DNA from: an uncultured Roseobacter sp.
Lineage (GTDB): Bacteria; Pseudomonadota; Alphaproteobacteria; Rhodobacterales; Rhodobacteraceae
Reading direction: 5' to 3'
Assembly (NCBI GenBank): GCA_947488305.1
Contig: CANKZM010000009.1
Location: forward strand, 99,656-163,655
DNA length: 64,000 nucleotides
Positions 17,694-27,953 of the stretch are shown one piece after another. Below the pieces are notes generated by a model. The model did no database searches, was not told the DNA's origin, and saw only the letters and a list, made by a program, of their open reading frames with translations. The translations under genes were made by a program, and so were the position numbers. Position 1 is the first letter of the stretch. The number at the start of each line of letters is the position of its first letter.

Positions 17694-18472
17694 GCGCCCA
17701 CCTTGTCCTTGTTTTTCAGGCCGGTGCCCAGATAGGCCTCAATCACGTGCTCGTTGGCCTTGATCTCGGCCAGTGTGCCTTCGGCGAGGACCTTGCCTTC
17801 GGCCATACAAATCACCGGATTGCAGAGACGACCGATAAAATCCATGTCGTGTTCAATGACAACGAAGGTGTAACCACGTTCTTTGTTGAGCCGAATGATC
17901 GCGTCGCCGATGGTATTGAGCAGCGTCCGGTTTACACCAGCGCCAACCTCATCGAGAAAAACGATCCGGGCATCGACCATCATGGTGCGGCCAAGTTCCA
18001 GCAGCTTTTTCTGCCCGCCGGAGATCTGACCAGCCTTGTGGTCCGCGAGGTGTTCGACAGTAAGGAATTCGAGCACTTCATCGGCTTTGGCACGCAGCGC
18101 GCGTTCCTGATCTGCGATGCGCTTTCGCCCGAACCATGTGTTCCACAATGTCTCGCCCAGTTGATCACCGGGGACCATCATCAGGTTTTCCCGGCAGGTC
18201 ATCGACGAAAATTCGTGAGCAATCTGGAAGGTGCGCAACAACCCTTTGTGGAAGAGTTCATGGGGCGGCAGTCCGGTGATCTCTTCTCCGGCCATGCTCA
18301 CGCGCCCTGACGTAGGCTTAAGAACGCCAGCGATCACATTGAAAAGAGTCGTTTTTCCGGCTCCGTTGGGCCCAATCAACCCGGTGATCGAACCCTGCGC
18401 GATTTCCAGCGAGGCACCGTCGACCGCATGAAAGCCGCCAAAATGTTTGTGAAGGTCGTCAACGACGATCAT
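17690..18472 (-). CDS. livG: Branched-chain amino-acid ABC transporter ATPase, LivG type
   Basis: This 260-residue ABC ATPase has Walker A GPNGAGKTT, signature ISGGQKKLLELGR and Walker B IVFLDEVGAGVN. The C-terminal GTLAEIKANEHVIEAYLG segment is the family-specific LivG tail. It follows livK after a 101-bp gap that contains a strong hairpin, so it is probably expressed at a lower level than the binding protein. Confidence 0.9.
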   Translation of the reverse strand: MIVVDDLHKHFGGFHAVDGASLEIAQGSITGLIGPNGAGKTTLFNVIAGVLKPTSGRVSMAGEEITGLPPHELFHKGLLRTFQIAHEFSSMTCRENLMMVPGDQLGETLWNTWFGRKRIADQERALRAKADEVLEFLTVEHLADHKAGQISGGQKKLLELGRTMMVDARIVFLDEVGAGVNRTLLNTIGDAIIRLNKERGYTFVVIEHDMDFIGRLCNPVICMAEGKVLAEGTLAEIKANEHVIEAYLGTGLKNKDKVGA

Positions 18473-18522
18473 TTGTAATCCCCAGGCAGAACACGTCTTC
18501 CCGTGTCTTCTTTTTCTTACGC

Positions 18523-18555
18523 AAACAGCCCGAAGCTTGGAACTTCGGGCTGTTT
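18523..18555 (-). terminator. Intra-operon hairpin between livK and livG
   Basis: A perfect 13-bp inverted repeat (AAACAGCCCGAAG / CTTCGGGCTGTTT) with a 7-nt loop starts about 20 bp after the livK stop. The 3' arm ends in TTT but no long T-tract follows. It probably acts as a partial terminator or as an RNA-stabilising element protecting the livK message. Confidence 0.7.
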
Positions 18556-18573
18556 GACAGTCATGTGTCGAAT

Positions 18574-19764
18574 TTACTTGAAGCCGATGGTGACGTTTGC
18601 ACCATCCTGCACCTCGATCATCCGGTAAGTGCCGGCAGACTCGCCAGGGCCAATCAGCTCAACAGCTGACGCGCCAACATAGTCCACATCGCCACCGCCC
18701 CGGATAATATCAAGCGCCTTGCCCAACTCACCCGGATAGATCTTTTCACCGGGGGCATTGGCCACGTCGAGGATATGTTTGCCATATTCGGCAGGGTCGA
18801 GACTATCAGCCGCTTGCATTGCGAGCATGAAGAGCGCCGCTGCATCGTAGCTTTCAGGCGTATAGGGCGATGTGGCATCAAACGCGTCACCAGCCATTTC
18901 TTTCAGCTTTTCAATGCCTTCACCGCCAGAACCCGCGATTTGACCATAGGATCCGTTCAGCGCAGAACCGACATTGTTGGGCAGGCTGTCACCGATCATG
19001 CCACCCGGCAGACCGAATGTGTCAAAAGCGCCGGTATCGAGGGCTGCGTTGATGATGCCCAACCCGCCTTGGTCAAGGTACCCCGCGACAACAAGCAGAT
19101 CGCCCCCTGCAGACGCCAAAGCGCCCATTTCAGCGGAGTAGTCCGCTTTGCCGTCTTCGTGTGCCGCGACGATCGTCACTTCACCGCCAACGGCTTCAAA
19201 ATTGGATTGGATAGCGTCGGCGAGACCCTTGCCATAGTCGTTGTTGGTATAGGTCAACGCGATGGACTTCACGCCACGCTCCTGCAGGATTTCCGCCATG
19301 ACCTGACCTTCACGGGCGTCAGAAGGCGCTGTGCGGAAGAACAGATCATTATCTTCGACCGTGGACAGACCCGGTGATGTGGCAGACGGCGAAATCATCA
19401 CCATGCCGTTGGGGATGGCAACGTTCTGCAAGATCGCACCCGTCACACCCGAGCAGTCGCCGCCAATGAGGCCATTGATACCTTCGGCAATCAGACGCTC
19501 ACCGTTTGAGGTGCTGAGGCCATTGTCGATACATCCGGTGTCGGCGCGCAACGCAGTCACTGTCGCTGCATCCAGCAATTTGCCGCTTTCCGTGACCTCT
19601 GCCATGGCCATTTCTGCACCTGCGGCCATCGGGCCGGTCAGCGATTCAATTGGCCCGGTAAAGCCGAACAGAATGCCCAATTTAACTTCTTTGGCGTGCC
19701 CACCTGCCAGCGCAGTGGTCGCCATGAGTGCTGCGGCAGTTGATGCCAGAACCAGCTTTTTCAT
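18574..19764 (-). CDS. livK: Branched-chain amino-acid ABC transporter substrate-binding protein
   Basis: The start at 19764 is set by the GGGAGAG ribosome-binding site and the signal peptide directly after it (MKKLVLASTAAALMATTALA). The mature 375-residue periplasmic protein is a type I binding protein (Peripla_BP_6), with the opening KLGILFGFTGPIESLTGPMA. It heads the liv operon. The actual ligand could be leucine-type amino acids, amides or urea; the family alone does not decide. Confidence 0.87.
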   Translation of the reverse strand: MKKLVLASTAAALMATTALAGGHAKEVKLGILFGFTGPIESLTGPMAAGAEMAMAEVTESGKLLDAATVTALRADTGCIDNGLSTSNGERLIAEGINGLIGGDCSGVTGAILQNVAIPNGMVMISPSATSPGLSTVEDNDLFFRTAPSDAREGQVMAEILQERGVKSIALTYTNNDYGKGLADAIQSNFEAVGGEVTIVAAHEDGKADYSAEMGALASAGGDLLVVAGYLDQGGLGIINAALDTGAFDTFGLPGGMIGDSLPNNVGSALNGSYGQIAGSGGEGIEKLKEMAGDAFDATSPYTPESYDAAALFMLAMQAADSLDPAEYGKHILDVANAPGEKIYPGELGKALDIIRGGGDVDYVGASAVELIGPGESAGTYRMIEVQDGANVTIGFK

Positions 19765-19931
19765 TTGTACTCTCCCTATTGGAACGAAACGTTCGCCGCG
19801 CAGATTATGCGCGCTATTTCGAAAAGAAAAGCAGTTTCGCGACCGTTGTAGCAGTTGCAAAATGCCGCAAAGGTCCCACCTCAAATGGCAATTCCAACGG
19901 TATCGATCCGGCAATTGAAAGGAGACAACCC

Positions 19932-21020
19932 ATGCTAAAGTTTGCACATCTGACGTTTTCGCTGATGCTGGCCTTTGTTGTGGTCTCGCTTGACGCGCGC
20001 GCAGAAACCACCTTTACACCGGTTGTCAGTGGTCTCGATGAGCCTTGGGGAATTGATCTTTTGCCGGATGGCAGCCTGCTGATTACCGAAAAAGATGGCC
20101 GTGTTTTATTGTGGCGTGCAGGCACTCTGTCGACACTTGGAGGGGCCCCGAAGGTTGCAGACGGGGGGCAGGGTGGCCTGCTGGATGTTACCGTCGCGCG
20201 CGACTTCAATACCTCACGAACCGTGTTCTTCAGCTACAGCAAGCCACAACGTGGTGGTGCCGGTACAACTCTGGCTTCTGCGCGGTTGTCTGAAGATGGA
20301 ACGCGGCTGGAGGATTTCACGGATTTATTCGAAATGGCCCGCGGGTCTTCTGGCGGACGGCATTTTGGCAGCCGCGTCGTCGAAGCGGAGGACGGCACGC
20401 TCTTTATGACAATTGGCGATCGCGGCGACAGGCCAGAAGCCCAGAATGGCGGGTCCCACATCGGCAGCATCATTCGCGTAAACCGCGACGGGTCGGTGCC
20501 GTCCGACAATCCCTTCACCAGCAGCACTGGTGTTCTTCCCGAGATTTGGAGCTACGGGCACCGAAACCCTCAAGGCGCGGGGCTGGATGGAAATGGACGC
20601 CTGTGGACTGCGGAACATGGTGCGCGGGGCGGCGATGAGATCAATCTGATCCGCCGCGGCGCAAACTATGGATGGCCGGTGATCTCGTACGGGCGGCATT
20701 ATTCCGGTGGCAAAATCGGTGAGGGAACCTCCAAAGATGGCATGCAGCAGCCAGCGTCTTATTGGGATCCATCCATCGCGCCTTCGGGCCTGTTAATCTA
20801 CCAAGGTCAGATGTTCCCTGAATGGCGTGGCGATATGTTCGTGGGATCCTTGAAAGATGACTATATCGCGCGCCTGGAAATATCGGGCGAGACAACGCGC
20901 GAGGTCGAACAGATAAGCAATGCGGCAACAGAACGGGTGCGAGATATCATCGAAGCACCCGATGGCAGCATCTGGTTTATTTCTGTCGGGAATGGCGCCG
21001 TCTATCGTATGTCGCGTTAG
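19932..21020 (+). CDS. PQQ-dependent sugar dehydrogenase (glucose/sorbosone dehydrogenase family)
   Basis: The ATG at 19932 follows an AAAGGAGA ribosome-binding site and opens a signal peptide (to about residue 26). The remaining 336 residues form a six-bladed beta-propeller of the GSDH family. Matching segments are GLDEPWGIDLLPDGSLLITE, RGDRPEAQ, EIWSYGHRNPQG and LWTAEHGARGGDEIN. These soluble periplasmic enzymes (Asd/YliI type) oxidise aldoses with PQQ. No PQQ synthesis genes lie nearby. The gene diverges from livK. Confidence 0.87.
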   Translation: MLKFAHLTFSLMLAFVVVSLDARAETTFTPVVSGLDEPWGIDLLPDGSLLITEKDGRVLLWRAGTLSTLGGAPKVADGGQGGLLDVTVARDFNTSRTVFFSYSKPQRGGAGTTLASARLSEDGTRLEDFTDLFEMARGSSGGRHFGSRVVEAEDGTLFMTIGDRGDRPEAQNGGSHIGSIIRVNRDGSVPSDNPFTSSTGVLPEIWSYGHRNPQGAGLDGNGRLWTAEHGARGGDEINLIRRGANYGWPVISYGRHYSGGKIGEGTSKDGMQQPASYWDPSIAPSGLLIYQGQMFPEWRGDMFVGSLKDDYIARLEISGETTREVEQISNAATERVRDIIEAPDGSIWFISVGNGAVYRMSR

Positions 21021-21023
21021 CGC

Positions 21024-22028
21024 TCAAAACGACAGCCGCGCGGCATGGCTGCCCCGCTCGCGGTAAGGGGTCGTGTCGTAATGCGCGCGGTAGCACTTAG
21101 AGAAATGTGACGGCGAGGCAAAGCCGCACGCCAGTGCCACGTTTATTACGCTCATATCCGTCTGCATCAGCAGGTTTCGCGCTTTTTGCAGGCGCAGTTC
21201 CATGTAGTACCGTTTGGGGCTGCGGTTTAGATACCGCCGGAACAGCCGTTCAAGCTGCCGCGTGCTCATGCCCACATCCTTTGCCAGCGTCGAAGGGCTG
21301 ATCGGCTCTTCGATATTGGTTTCCATCATCTGGATCACCTGGCTGAGCTTGGGGTGCCTTACGCCAATTCGTGTCGGCACCGAAAGTCGCTGGGTGTCCT
21401 GGTCGGTGCGGATGGAAGTATAGATCAACTGGTCTGCAACCAGATTGGCAAGATCTTCGCCCTGATGATCCGCGATCAGTTTAAGCATCAGGTCGATGGA
21501 GGAGGTGCCGCCTGCCGTGGTCAACCGGTTGCCGTCCACGACAAAAACCGATTTCGTCAGTTCAACATCTTCGAAATCTTCAGAGAAACTGTCTTGGTTT
21601 TCCCAGTGGATCGTGGCTTTCTTTCCGTCCAGCAAACCTGCCTTTGCCAAGGTATAAGCGGCCGTGCACAGGCCACCCATCATCACGCCCTTGCGCGCCT
21701 CTCGCCGCAACCACCCCAGAATACGCTTGGTCGTGCCAACCTGAACATCAATTCCGCCACAGACGAGCACGGTGTCATCGCGTTGCAGGTCGTCCAGATC
21801 GCCGTCCAATTTGAAACTGCTACCGGCCGAACATCGGGCCAATTCGCCGCCTTCGCCAATGATCTTCCAGTCGTACAAAGTCTTGTCTGCCATACGATTT
21901 GCAATGCGCAAGCTTTCGATGGCGGCGGCAAAACTCAGCAGAGTGAAATTGTCGAGCAACACAAAGACGAAACGCCGCGGTTTCGAGGCGGTATCCGCGG
22001 GGCGGGACATTGCACGGGTGTCGGACAT
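21024..22028 (-). CDS. GlxA-type transcriptional regulator (DJ-1/PfpI domain plus AraC HTH)
   Basis: The start at 22028 is supported by a GAGG ribosome-binding site. Residues about 20-190 form a class I glutamine-amidotransferase-like (DJ-1/PfpI) domain with [25 protein letters not shown]. The C-terminal 100 residues are an AraC double helix-turn-helix with [21 protein letters not shown]. Such regulators often control quaternary amine or amino-acid catabolism (GlxA/GbdR/ArgR types). It is divergent from class II DAHP synthase, but a regulatory link is only inferred. Confidence 0.87.
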   Translation of the reverse strand: MSDTRAMSRPADTASKPRRFVFVLLDNFTLLSFAAAIESLRIANRMADKTLYDWKIIGEGGELARCSAGSSFKLDGDLDDLQRDDTVLVCGGIDVQVGTTKRILGWLRREARKGVMMGGLCTAAYTLAKAGLLDGKKATIHWENQDSFSEDFEDVELTKSVFVVDGNRLTTAGGTSSIDLMLKLIADHQGEDLANLVADQLIYTSIRTDQDTQRLSVPTRIGVRHPKLSQVIQMMETNIEEPISPSTLAKDVGMSTRQLERLFRRYLNRSPKRYYMELRLQKARNLLMQTDMSVINVALACGFASPSHFSKCYRAHYDTTPYRERGSHAARLSF

Positions 22029-22221
22029 TACTGCCTCTTCTTCGTCGTATGGGTGTCGGAAGCGTCGCTGCGCATTCCACCTTTGCGCCACCTTGCTCAC
22101 GGGCAGAAAGCGCCGTCAAGAGGACGAATTTGTGATATGGTCACTGGCGCAGGGCTTTTGTATAGAGAGGCCTGTATGTGAGCGCTCGCAGTGCGTGAGT
22201 GAGAGACCGGAGACAAGAAAC

Positions 22222-23592
22222 ATGAGCGAATGGACAAAATCGAGCTGGCGCGCCAAACCGCGCATCCAGATGCCAGATTACCCGGATCAGGCGGCCTTGC
22301 AAGAGGTGGAGGCACAACTCGCCCGCTTTCCGGTGCTCGTTTTTGCCGGGGAAGCGCGTCGGCTGAAGAAGCATCTGGCTGCGGCCGGTCGCGGTGAAGC
22401 CTTCCTTCTGCAGGGTGGTGATTGCGCAGAGAGCTTTGACCAATTCAGTTCGGATGCGATCCGCGACACCTTCAAGGTGATGTTGCAAATGGCCATCGTG
22501 CTGACCCACGGTGCCAAGGTGCCTGTGGTCAAGGTTGGTCGGATGGCGGGTCAATTTGCCAAGCCACGCTCTGCACCAACGGAGACGGTGGGCGATGTAG
22601 AATTGCCCAGCTATCGCGGTGATATTATCAACAAACTGGACTTCACATCTGAGGCCCGCATCCCGGATCCGCAGAATATGCTGCGCGCCTATACGCAGGC
22701 AGCGGCGACACTGAACTTGCTGCGCGCATTCTCCACGGGGGGATATGCGGATGTGCATCAGGTCCATTCCTGGACACTTGGTTTCACCGAAAGCGGCAAG
22801 GCGGATGCCTACCGCGAAATTGCCAACCGCATCTCAGATACGCTGGATTTCATGACGGCGGCTGGCATTAATTCGGACACGGCTCACACGCTGCAGACGG
22901 TCGAATTCTACACGAGCCACGAATCCCTGCTGCTTGAGTACGAAGAAGCTCTGACCCGGATCGACAGTTTGACCGGGCAATGGTTGGCAGGTTCAGGCCA
23001 CATGATCTGGATCGGGGACCGCACGCGGCAGCCCGATGGCGCCCATGTCGAATTTGCCAGTGGCGTTCAAAACCCCATTGGCCTCAAGGCAGGCCCAACG
23101 ATGACGTCGGACGACCTGAAGGCGTTGATGGCCAAGCTGAACCCGGACAACGAAGAAGGTCGCCTGACGCTGATCGCACGCTTCGGCGCGGGCAACGTCG
23201 CGGAACACCTGCCACGTCTGATCAAGACGGTTCGTGAAGAAGGTGCCAAGGTGACATGGGTCTGTGACCCGATGCATGGCAACACGATCAAGTCCAGCAC
23301 TGGCTATAAGACGAGACCTTTCGACTCCGTGTTGCGTGAGGTGCGCGAGTTCTTTGGTGTTCATGCGTCAGAAGGCAGCACGCCAGGTGGTGTTCATTTC
23401 GAGATGACGGGGCAGGACGTGACCGAGTGCACCGGTGGTGTACGGGCCGTCAGCGATGAAGACCTCTCAGATCGCTACCACACAGCATGTGATCCGCGCT
23501 TGAATGCCAGCCAGTCCCTGGAATTGGCCTTCCTGGTGGCCGAAGAGCTGTCCAGCAGGCGCGAAGCAAGTAAAGATCAGGCCGCGGGGTAA
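22222..23592 (+). CDS. aroG: Class II 3-deoxy-7-phosphoheptulonate (DAHP) synthase
   Basis: First enzyme of the shikimate pathway: phosphoenolpyruvate plus erythrose 4-phosphate gives DAHP. The 456-residue protein is of class II (plant/Mycobacterium type). Conserved pieces include [40 protein letters not shown] and [13 protein letters not shown], with the metal-binding Cys and His in place. The start at 22222 follows the AGACCGGAGAC leader. A strong terminator follows. Confidence 0.92.
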   Translation: MSEWTKSSWRAKPRIQMPDYPDQAALQEVEAQLARFPVLVFAGEARRLKKHLAAAGRGEAFLLQGGDCAESFDQFSSDAIRDTFKVMLQMAIVLTHGAKVPVVKVGRMAGQFAKPRSAPTETVGDVELPSYRGDIINKLDFTSEARIPDPQNMLRAYTQAAATLNLLRAFSTGGYADVHQVHSWTLGFTESGKADAYREIANRISDTLDFMTAAGINSDTAHTLQTVEFYTSHESLLLEYEEALTRIDSLTGQWLAGSGHMIWIGDRTRQPDGAHVEFASGVQNPIGLKAGPTMTSDDLKALMAKLNPDNEEGRLTLIARFGAGNVAEHLPRLIKTVREEGAKVTWVCDPMHGNTIKSSTGYKTRPFDSVLREVREFFGVHASEGSTPGGVHFEMTGQDVTECTGGVRAVSDEDLSDRYHTACDPRLNASQSLELAFLVAEELSSRREASKDQAAG

Positions 23593-23615
23593 AAACGCGT
23601 CTTTTCTTGGATTAG

Positions 23616-23644
23616 GAGCTCGTTCCCGGCTTGGGATCGGGCTC
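23616..23644 (+). terminator. Rho-independent terminator after DAHP synthase
   Basis: GAGC-TCG-TCCC arms pair with GGGA-CGG-GCTC around a 5-nt loop with one mismatch. TTTTCTT follows. Confidence 0.75.
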
Positions 23645-23715
23645 TTTTCTTGTTGGTGTCACAAGGGGAATCTAGTGTGCCAGCTGGCAAGTACCCTGCC
23701 GGAAGCCGGATATCG

Positions 23716-24420
23716 TCAATCGTCCGACTTTACCAACCGAAGGTAAGGCGCATCGCTCAGCGGTGTTTCGGTGCGGAAGCTTGGCTTGGGCTCTGCAAAT
23801 CCAGATGTTTGCGCAACAGGACGCGGCGTTGGCAAGCTGGGCTCCTTCGCCATGGGTACCGGTGCTGATTCATCCGATATGATCGGACGCAGGCTTGTGC
23901 CTGTAATCTCAAACCGGCGCGGGCTGCGGCCCGTATCCCCGACAGAGACAAGTGCACCAAGAAGACGGCTTACGTCGCCGAGGTCACTTTTCAACGGCAT
24001 CAGGATCAAGCGCGCACTCAACGGCGGCATCCCCGGCGCTTTTTCGGAATGGAGGTTCAACGTGCAGGTCGCGGGCGTCTCAAACACTTCCTCCAGCGTA
24101 TCGCTCAACTGACGGCGTGATCCTGGCGCGATGAAGGCGGTCAGCGGCATTCCGCGCACTTCCATTCCCATCAGGTCGCTGAGATGGCTGCCGGCGATGC
24201 GCAAACGCGCAATCCCGGGGGCGATACGTTCCACAATGAACGAGTACTCAAGCGCTTGCTCAATGCCCCTAGGGTCAATCTCGGACCGGTACGGCATAAG
24301 GCGCGCGCCACGCAGCGCTTCCCAATACGCTTCGACCTGTGCCAGGGGCGTAAAACTTTTCTCAGAAATATTCCGTGTCATATTGACGACATTGTGCTTG
24401 TTTTGGCCTCGGTTGTCCAT
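23716..24420 (-). CDS. PAS_5-like single-PAS protein
   Basis: This 234-residue soluble protein has a PAS-type domain from about residue 25 to 165, beginning FTPLAQVEAYWEALRGARLMPYRSEIDP. This matches the alphaproteobacterial PAS_5 (former DUF1457) family. The C-terminal 70 residues are polar and probably disordered. No output domain is attached, so it likely acts through protein contacts. An ATG 39 bp downstream is an alternative start. A CtrA-box-like sequence lies upstream. Confidence 0.75.
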   Translation of the reverse strand: MDNRGQNKHNVVNMTRNISEKSFTPLAQVEAYWEALRGARLMPYRSEIDPRGIEQALEYSFIVERIAPGIARLRIAGSHLSDLMGMEVRGMPLTAFIAPGSRRQLSDTLEEVFETPATCTLNLHSEKAPGMPPLSARLILMPLKSDLGDVSRLLGALVSVGDTGRSPRRFEITGTSLRPIISDESAPVPMAKEPSLPTPRPVAQTSGFAEPKPSFRTETPLSDAPYLRLVKSDD

Positions 24421-24566
24421 CTTTTGCGCCTTTTACTCACCAAGACCCTGTCAGGGTATTGATTGGAATTCGTTACCCGGAAGCGCGAACCGATACGTCC
24501 GATGCGGCGCCTCAAACCTTACCGAAACATTAATAGCAAAAATTTTCCGCAAAATGGCGTTCTAAG

Positions 24567-24581
24567 TTACCAAATGGTTAA
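24567..24581. promoter_or_regulatory. CtrA-box-like site
   Basis: TTAC-N7-TTAA lies between the divergent PAS_5-like and yicC genes, one mismatch from the TTAA-N7-TTAA consensus known for CtrA. A match this short can occur by chance. Confidence 0.3.
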
Positions 24582-24688
24582 CTCCTGACAATGGTGGCAC
24601 GAGTCCCTTTCAGGTGTCGTGGGGCTTGCTCTGGCAGATTGGTCTGCCATAAGTCTCAGCCATATCTTGTGGAGAAAAGGACGTCCTG

Positions 24689-25579
24689 ATGTTGCGCTCA
24701 ATGACTGGTTTTGCTTCGGCGACCGGCAATTTGCCTCCGCATTCCTGGAGTTGGGAGTTGCGATCTGTCAACGGAAAGGGACAAGATTTGCGCTTGCGCG
24801 TGCCCGATTGGATAGACGGGCTCGAGGTTTCTCTACGGAAAAAGCTGGCCGCAAAGACTGCGCGCGGAAATATCACCATGGGGTTGCGTCTTGCGCGTGA
24901 AGAGACGGCGGCAACACTTAACATCAATCAGAAACAGCTCAGCGCAGTTCTGTCGGCGATGATTGAGATTGAATCGCAAGCGATGGACATGGGGCTTTCG
25001 CTTGCACCGTCACGCGCAGCGGATATTGCGGCTGCGCGGGGCGTTCTGGAAGCCACTGGTGCTGAGGATGATACGAAACCACTGGCCGAGCAACTAAGCC
25101 ACGAAGCCGATGCATTGATAGAAGCTTTCAACGACATGCGCGCCAGTGAGGGCGCCGAAATCGAAAAAATGCTCACCCGGCAGCTGTCCGAAGTTGAAGC
25201 GCTGACGGCTGAAGCGAAGGCACTTGCAGAAGCGCGCAGCGCTGAAACGGCGGAGATTTTACAGCGAAACCTTGCGCGAATAATGGATAATACAGAAGGT
25301 TTGGAAGAGGCGCGTATCGCGCAGGAATTGGCGCTGATCGCGGTGAAATCGGACGTTACTGAAGAGATTGACCGACTTGCTGCGCATGTATCCGCTGCTC
25401 GGGGTCTAATTGACGATGGCGGCCCGGTTGGTCGTAAACTCGATTTTTTGATGCAGGAGTTTAACCGTGAAGCAAACACGCTTTGCGCCAAGGCGCAAAA
25501 CGCCGACCTGACCCGTTGTGGTCTTGCGCTTAAGGCGGTCATCGATCAGATGCGTGAACAAGTACAGAACGTGGAATAA
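24689..25579 (+). CDS. yicC: YicC family protein (endoribonuclease-type)
   Basis: The N-terminus MLRSMTGFASATG and the WELRSVNGKGQDLRLRVPDW segment identify the YicC N-terminal domain. The C-terminal half contains the DUF1732 region with VAAHVSAAR-type and KLDFLMQEFNREANTLCAKA motifs. E. coli YicC has been linked to RNA turnover (established for that homologue). It lies 3 bp before gmk, the usual neighbour. Confidence 0.92.
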   Translation: MLRSMTGFASATGNLPPHSWSWELRSVNGKGQDLRLRVPDWIDGLEVSLRKKLAAKTARGNITMGLRLAREETAATLNINQKQLSAVLSAMIEIESQAMDMGLSLAPSRAADIAAARGVLEATGAEDDTKPLAEQLSHEADALIEAFNDMRASEGAEIEKMLTRQLSEVEALTAEAKALAEARSAETAEILQRNLARIMDNTEGLEEARIAQELALIAVKSDVTEEIDRLAAHVSAARGLIDDGGPVGRKLDFLMQEFNREANTLCAKAQNADLTRCGLALKAVIDQMREQVQNVE

Positions 25580-25582
25580 AAA

Positions 25583-26227
25583 ATGATCCAGACACGGCGC
25601 GGCCTGCTCATCATACTCAGCTCTCCGTCAGGCGCGGGCAAATCGACCTTGGCGCGCCGATTGCGTGACTGGGACCCAGACATCGAATTTTCAGTCTCTG
25701 CGACAACACGGGCACCGCGACCGGGCGAACAAGATGGCCGGGAATACCACTTCATTGATGAGGCCAGTTTCAAAGCGAATGTCTCAGAAGGCGGCATGCT
25801 TGAGCACGCGCATGTCTTCGGCAATTTTTACGGCTCCCCGCTAGAACCGGTCCGAAATGCCATCGACGGGGGGCGCGACGTGCTGTTCGACATTGATTGG
25901 CAAGGGGCGCAGCAGATCACCAACTCGGCACTGGGAGCGCACACCTTGTCCATTTTCCTGTTGCCGCCGTCTATCGCGGAGTTGCGCAGCAGGCTCGAAA
26001 AACGCGCGCAGGATGATGCAGATACCATCGCCCGTCGGATGGCCAAGAGCTGGGACGAAATCAGTCATTGGGGGGCGTATGATTTCGTGCTGGTGAATGA
26101 TGATCTGGACGCTACCGAAGCGCAGTTGAAAACGATTGTCACCGCAACACGTCTGCGGCGCAGCCAACAACCGGGGCTGACCGAACATGTGCGTCGCCTT
26201 CAATCTGAATTTGAGGAACTGACATGA
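25583..26227 (+). CDS. gmk: Guanylate kinase
   Basis: Phosphorylates GMP to GDP with ATP. The 214-residue protein has the P-loop [10 protein letters not shown] near residue 12 and the GMP-binding [17 protein letters not shown] segment. It is slightly longer at the C-terminus than the E. coli enzyme. It overlaps the next gene by 4 bp. Confidence 0.95.
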   Translation: MIQTRRGLLIILSSPSGAGKSTLARRLRDWDPDIEFSVSATTRAPRPGEQDGREYHFIDEASFKANVSEGGMLEHAHVFGNFYGSPLEPVRNAIDGGRDVLFDIDWQGAQQITNSALGAHTLSIFLLPPSIAELRSRLEKRAQDDADTIARRMAKSWDEISHWGAYDFVLVNDDLDATEAQLKTIVTATRLRRSQQPGLTEHVRRLQSEFEELT

Positions 26228-26751
26228 CACTTTATGCTCTGGGGTCCGATGTTCCGGTCCTTGATGAAGATACCTGGGTCGCCCCGGATGCAAACCTCAT
26301 TGGCAAGGTGGTGTTGGAGGCAGGCGCTTCGGTTTGGTTCGGGACCACGATCAGAGCGGATCATGAAGAGATACGAATTGGCCGCGGCTCGAATGTGCAG
26401 GAAAACTGCGTGTTCCATATCGATATGGGCTTTCCGTTGACGATTGGAGTGGACTGCACAATTGGCCACAAGGTCATGCTGCATGGCTGCACAATCGGCA
26501 ATAACAGTCTGATTGGCATGGGGGCCACGATTTTGAATGGCGCCAAGATCGGCAATAACTGCCTGATCGGGGCGGGCGCGCTCATTACCGAAAACAAAGT
26601 CATCCCGGACAATACGCTCGTGATGGGTGTGCCGGGAAAGGTTGTTCGAGAGCTTGATGCAAAGACAATTCAGGGACTTACGGACTCTGCCCGCCATTAC
26701 CAGCAAAACATGAGACGCTTCCGAGATGAGCTTCGATCTGTAGGCCATTGA
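26224..26751 (+). CDS. Gamma-class carbonic anhydrase family protein
   Basis: This 175-residue protein is a left-handed beta-helix of hexapeptide repeats. The three His ligands expected for the metal are visible in CVFHID, TIGHKV and MLHGC, as in CamH/YrdA-type proteins. It is short and lacks the acidic loop of archaeal Cam, so enzyme activity is not certain. It follows gmk by a 4-bp overlap. Confidence 0.88.
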   Translation: MTLYALGSDVPVLDEDTWVAPDANLIGKVVLEAGASVWFGTTIRADHEEIRIGRGSNVQENCVFHIDMGFPLTIGVDCTIGHKVMLHGCTIGNNSLIGMGATILNGAKIGNNCLIGAGALITENKVIPDNTLVMGVPGKVVRELDAKTIQGLTDSARHYQQNMRRFRDELRSVGH

Positions 26752-26752
26752 T

Positions 26753-27940
26753 ATGAAAAAAGAAAATAGGTCCCTTGTCAGACCGGACGCATTGCCAGAC
26801 TCGGCCTCAAGGCCCGTGGTTACGCCGCTAAGCCCTTCGGTAGTCTACGCATCCGAAACTCCGGACATGCTGGATCGCCAATATGAAGGTGATCTGCACG
26901 GATATACGTACTCTCGGGAAGGCCATCCCAACGCTGACGTGGTGGCCCGGCGACTGGACCGGATGGAAAACGCGCCGTGCCCAGGTATCATGACGTCGTC
27001 CGGAATGGGGGCGGTTTCAGCGGTACTTCTGGGTCTTACCCGTTCAGGGGACCATGTCATCGGCGGCAATCAGTTATATGGTCGCTCCTTAAGAATGATG
27101 ACCGAGGATCTTCCGCGCCTCGGTATCGACACCACACTTGTTGACCCGGGCAACATCGCGGCCATGCGTGCAGCACTTCGACCGGAAACCCGGATCATCC
27201 TTGTGGAGGTCGTGTCAAACCCGACGTTAAGCGTTGCAGATATCGCAGCGCTGGTGGCATTGGCGCGTGAAGCGGGCGTGCTTTTGGTGGTAGATAACAC
27301 CTTTACGACGCCGCAGGCTTTCAAGGCTCTGGATGCGGGGGCAGACGTTGTCATCCATTCGGTTACAAAGCTGCTAGCCGGCCATTCTGATGTCATGTTG
27401 GGATATGTCGCGGCAAAAGATCCAGACCTTAATGATCGGCTGCGCATTTTCACTGTCACGACAGGTATGACGGCAAGCCCGTTCGATTGTTGGCTTGCGG
27501 AACGCGGACTGCTGTCCTTTGAATTGCGTTTTCAACGTGCGCAATCAACTGCGGCCCGTTTGGCTGAACATTTAACAGGACTGGAAGGGGTCCGCCGTGT
27601 CGTTTATCCCGGTCGGTCGGATCACCCGGATCATGCGCGAGCCGAAGCCTTGCTGGATGGAAATTTCTGCAACATGGTCAGCTTCGAAATCGAGCCAACG
27701 CGGGCGGCGGCAAATGCGTTTACCCGCGCAGCAGAGGGGCTATCCTTCGCGCCAACTTTGGGGGATGTGGGCACGACGATTTCTCATCCTGCGTCTTCGT
27801 CTCATCGCGCATTGACCCCAACAAAACGCGAGGAGCTTGGGATGTCGGAGGGCTTTTTCAGGGTGTCGGTCGGGCTCGAAGATCCTGACGCGTTGTGTTC
27901 GGTGTTTACGCAAGCCGTTGCCGCCGCAAAAATAACCTAG
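26753..27940 (+). CDS. Cys/Met metabolism PLP-dependent enzyme (cystathionine gamma-synthase/lyase family)
   Basis: This 395-residue fold-type I PLP enzyme has the Lys Schiff-base motif HSVTKLLAGHSDVMLG near residue 208. It also has YTYSREGHPNADVVARRLDRME near the N-terminus and a TLGDVGTTISHPASSSHRAL C-terminal signature. Members perform gamma-synthase, gamma-lyase or sulfhydrylase reactions in trans-sulfuration, and the exact reaction cannot be read by eye. It is 1 bp after the carbonic anhydrase gene and 13 bp before phoR. Confidence 0.88.
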   Translation: MKKENRSLVRPDALPDSASRPVVTPLSPSVVYASETPDMLDRQYEGDLHGYTYSREGHPNADVVARRLDRMENAPCPGIMTSSGMGAVSAVLLGLTRSGDHVIGGNQLYGRSLRMMTEDLPRLGIDTTLVDPGNIAAMRAALRPETRIILVEVVSNPTLSVADIAALVALAREAGVLLVVDNTFTTPQAFKALDAGADVVIHSVTKLLAGHSDVMLGYVAAKDPDLNDRLRIFTVTTGMTASPFDCWLAERGLLSFELRFQRAQSTAARLAEHLTGLEGVRRVVYPGRSDHPDHARAEALLDGNFCNMVSFEIEPTRAAANAFTRAAEGLSFAPTLGDVGTTISHPASSSHRALTPTKREELGMSEGFFRVSVGLEDPDALCSVFTQAVAAAKIT

Positions 27941-27953
27941 GTGGAGCGCCAGG

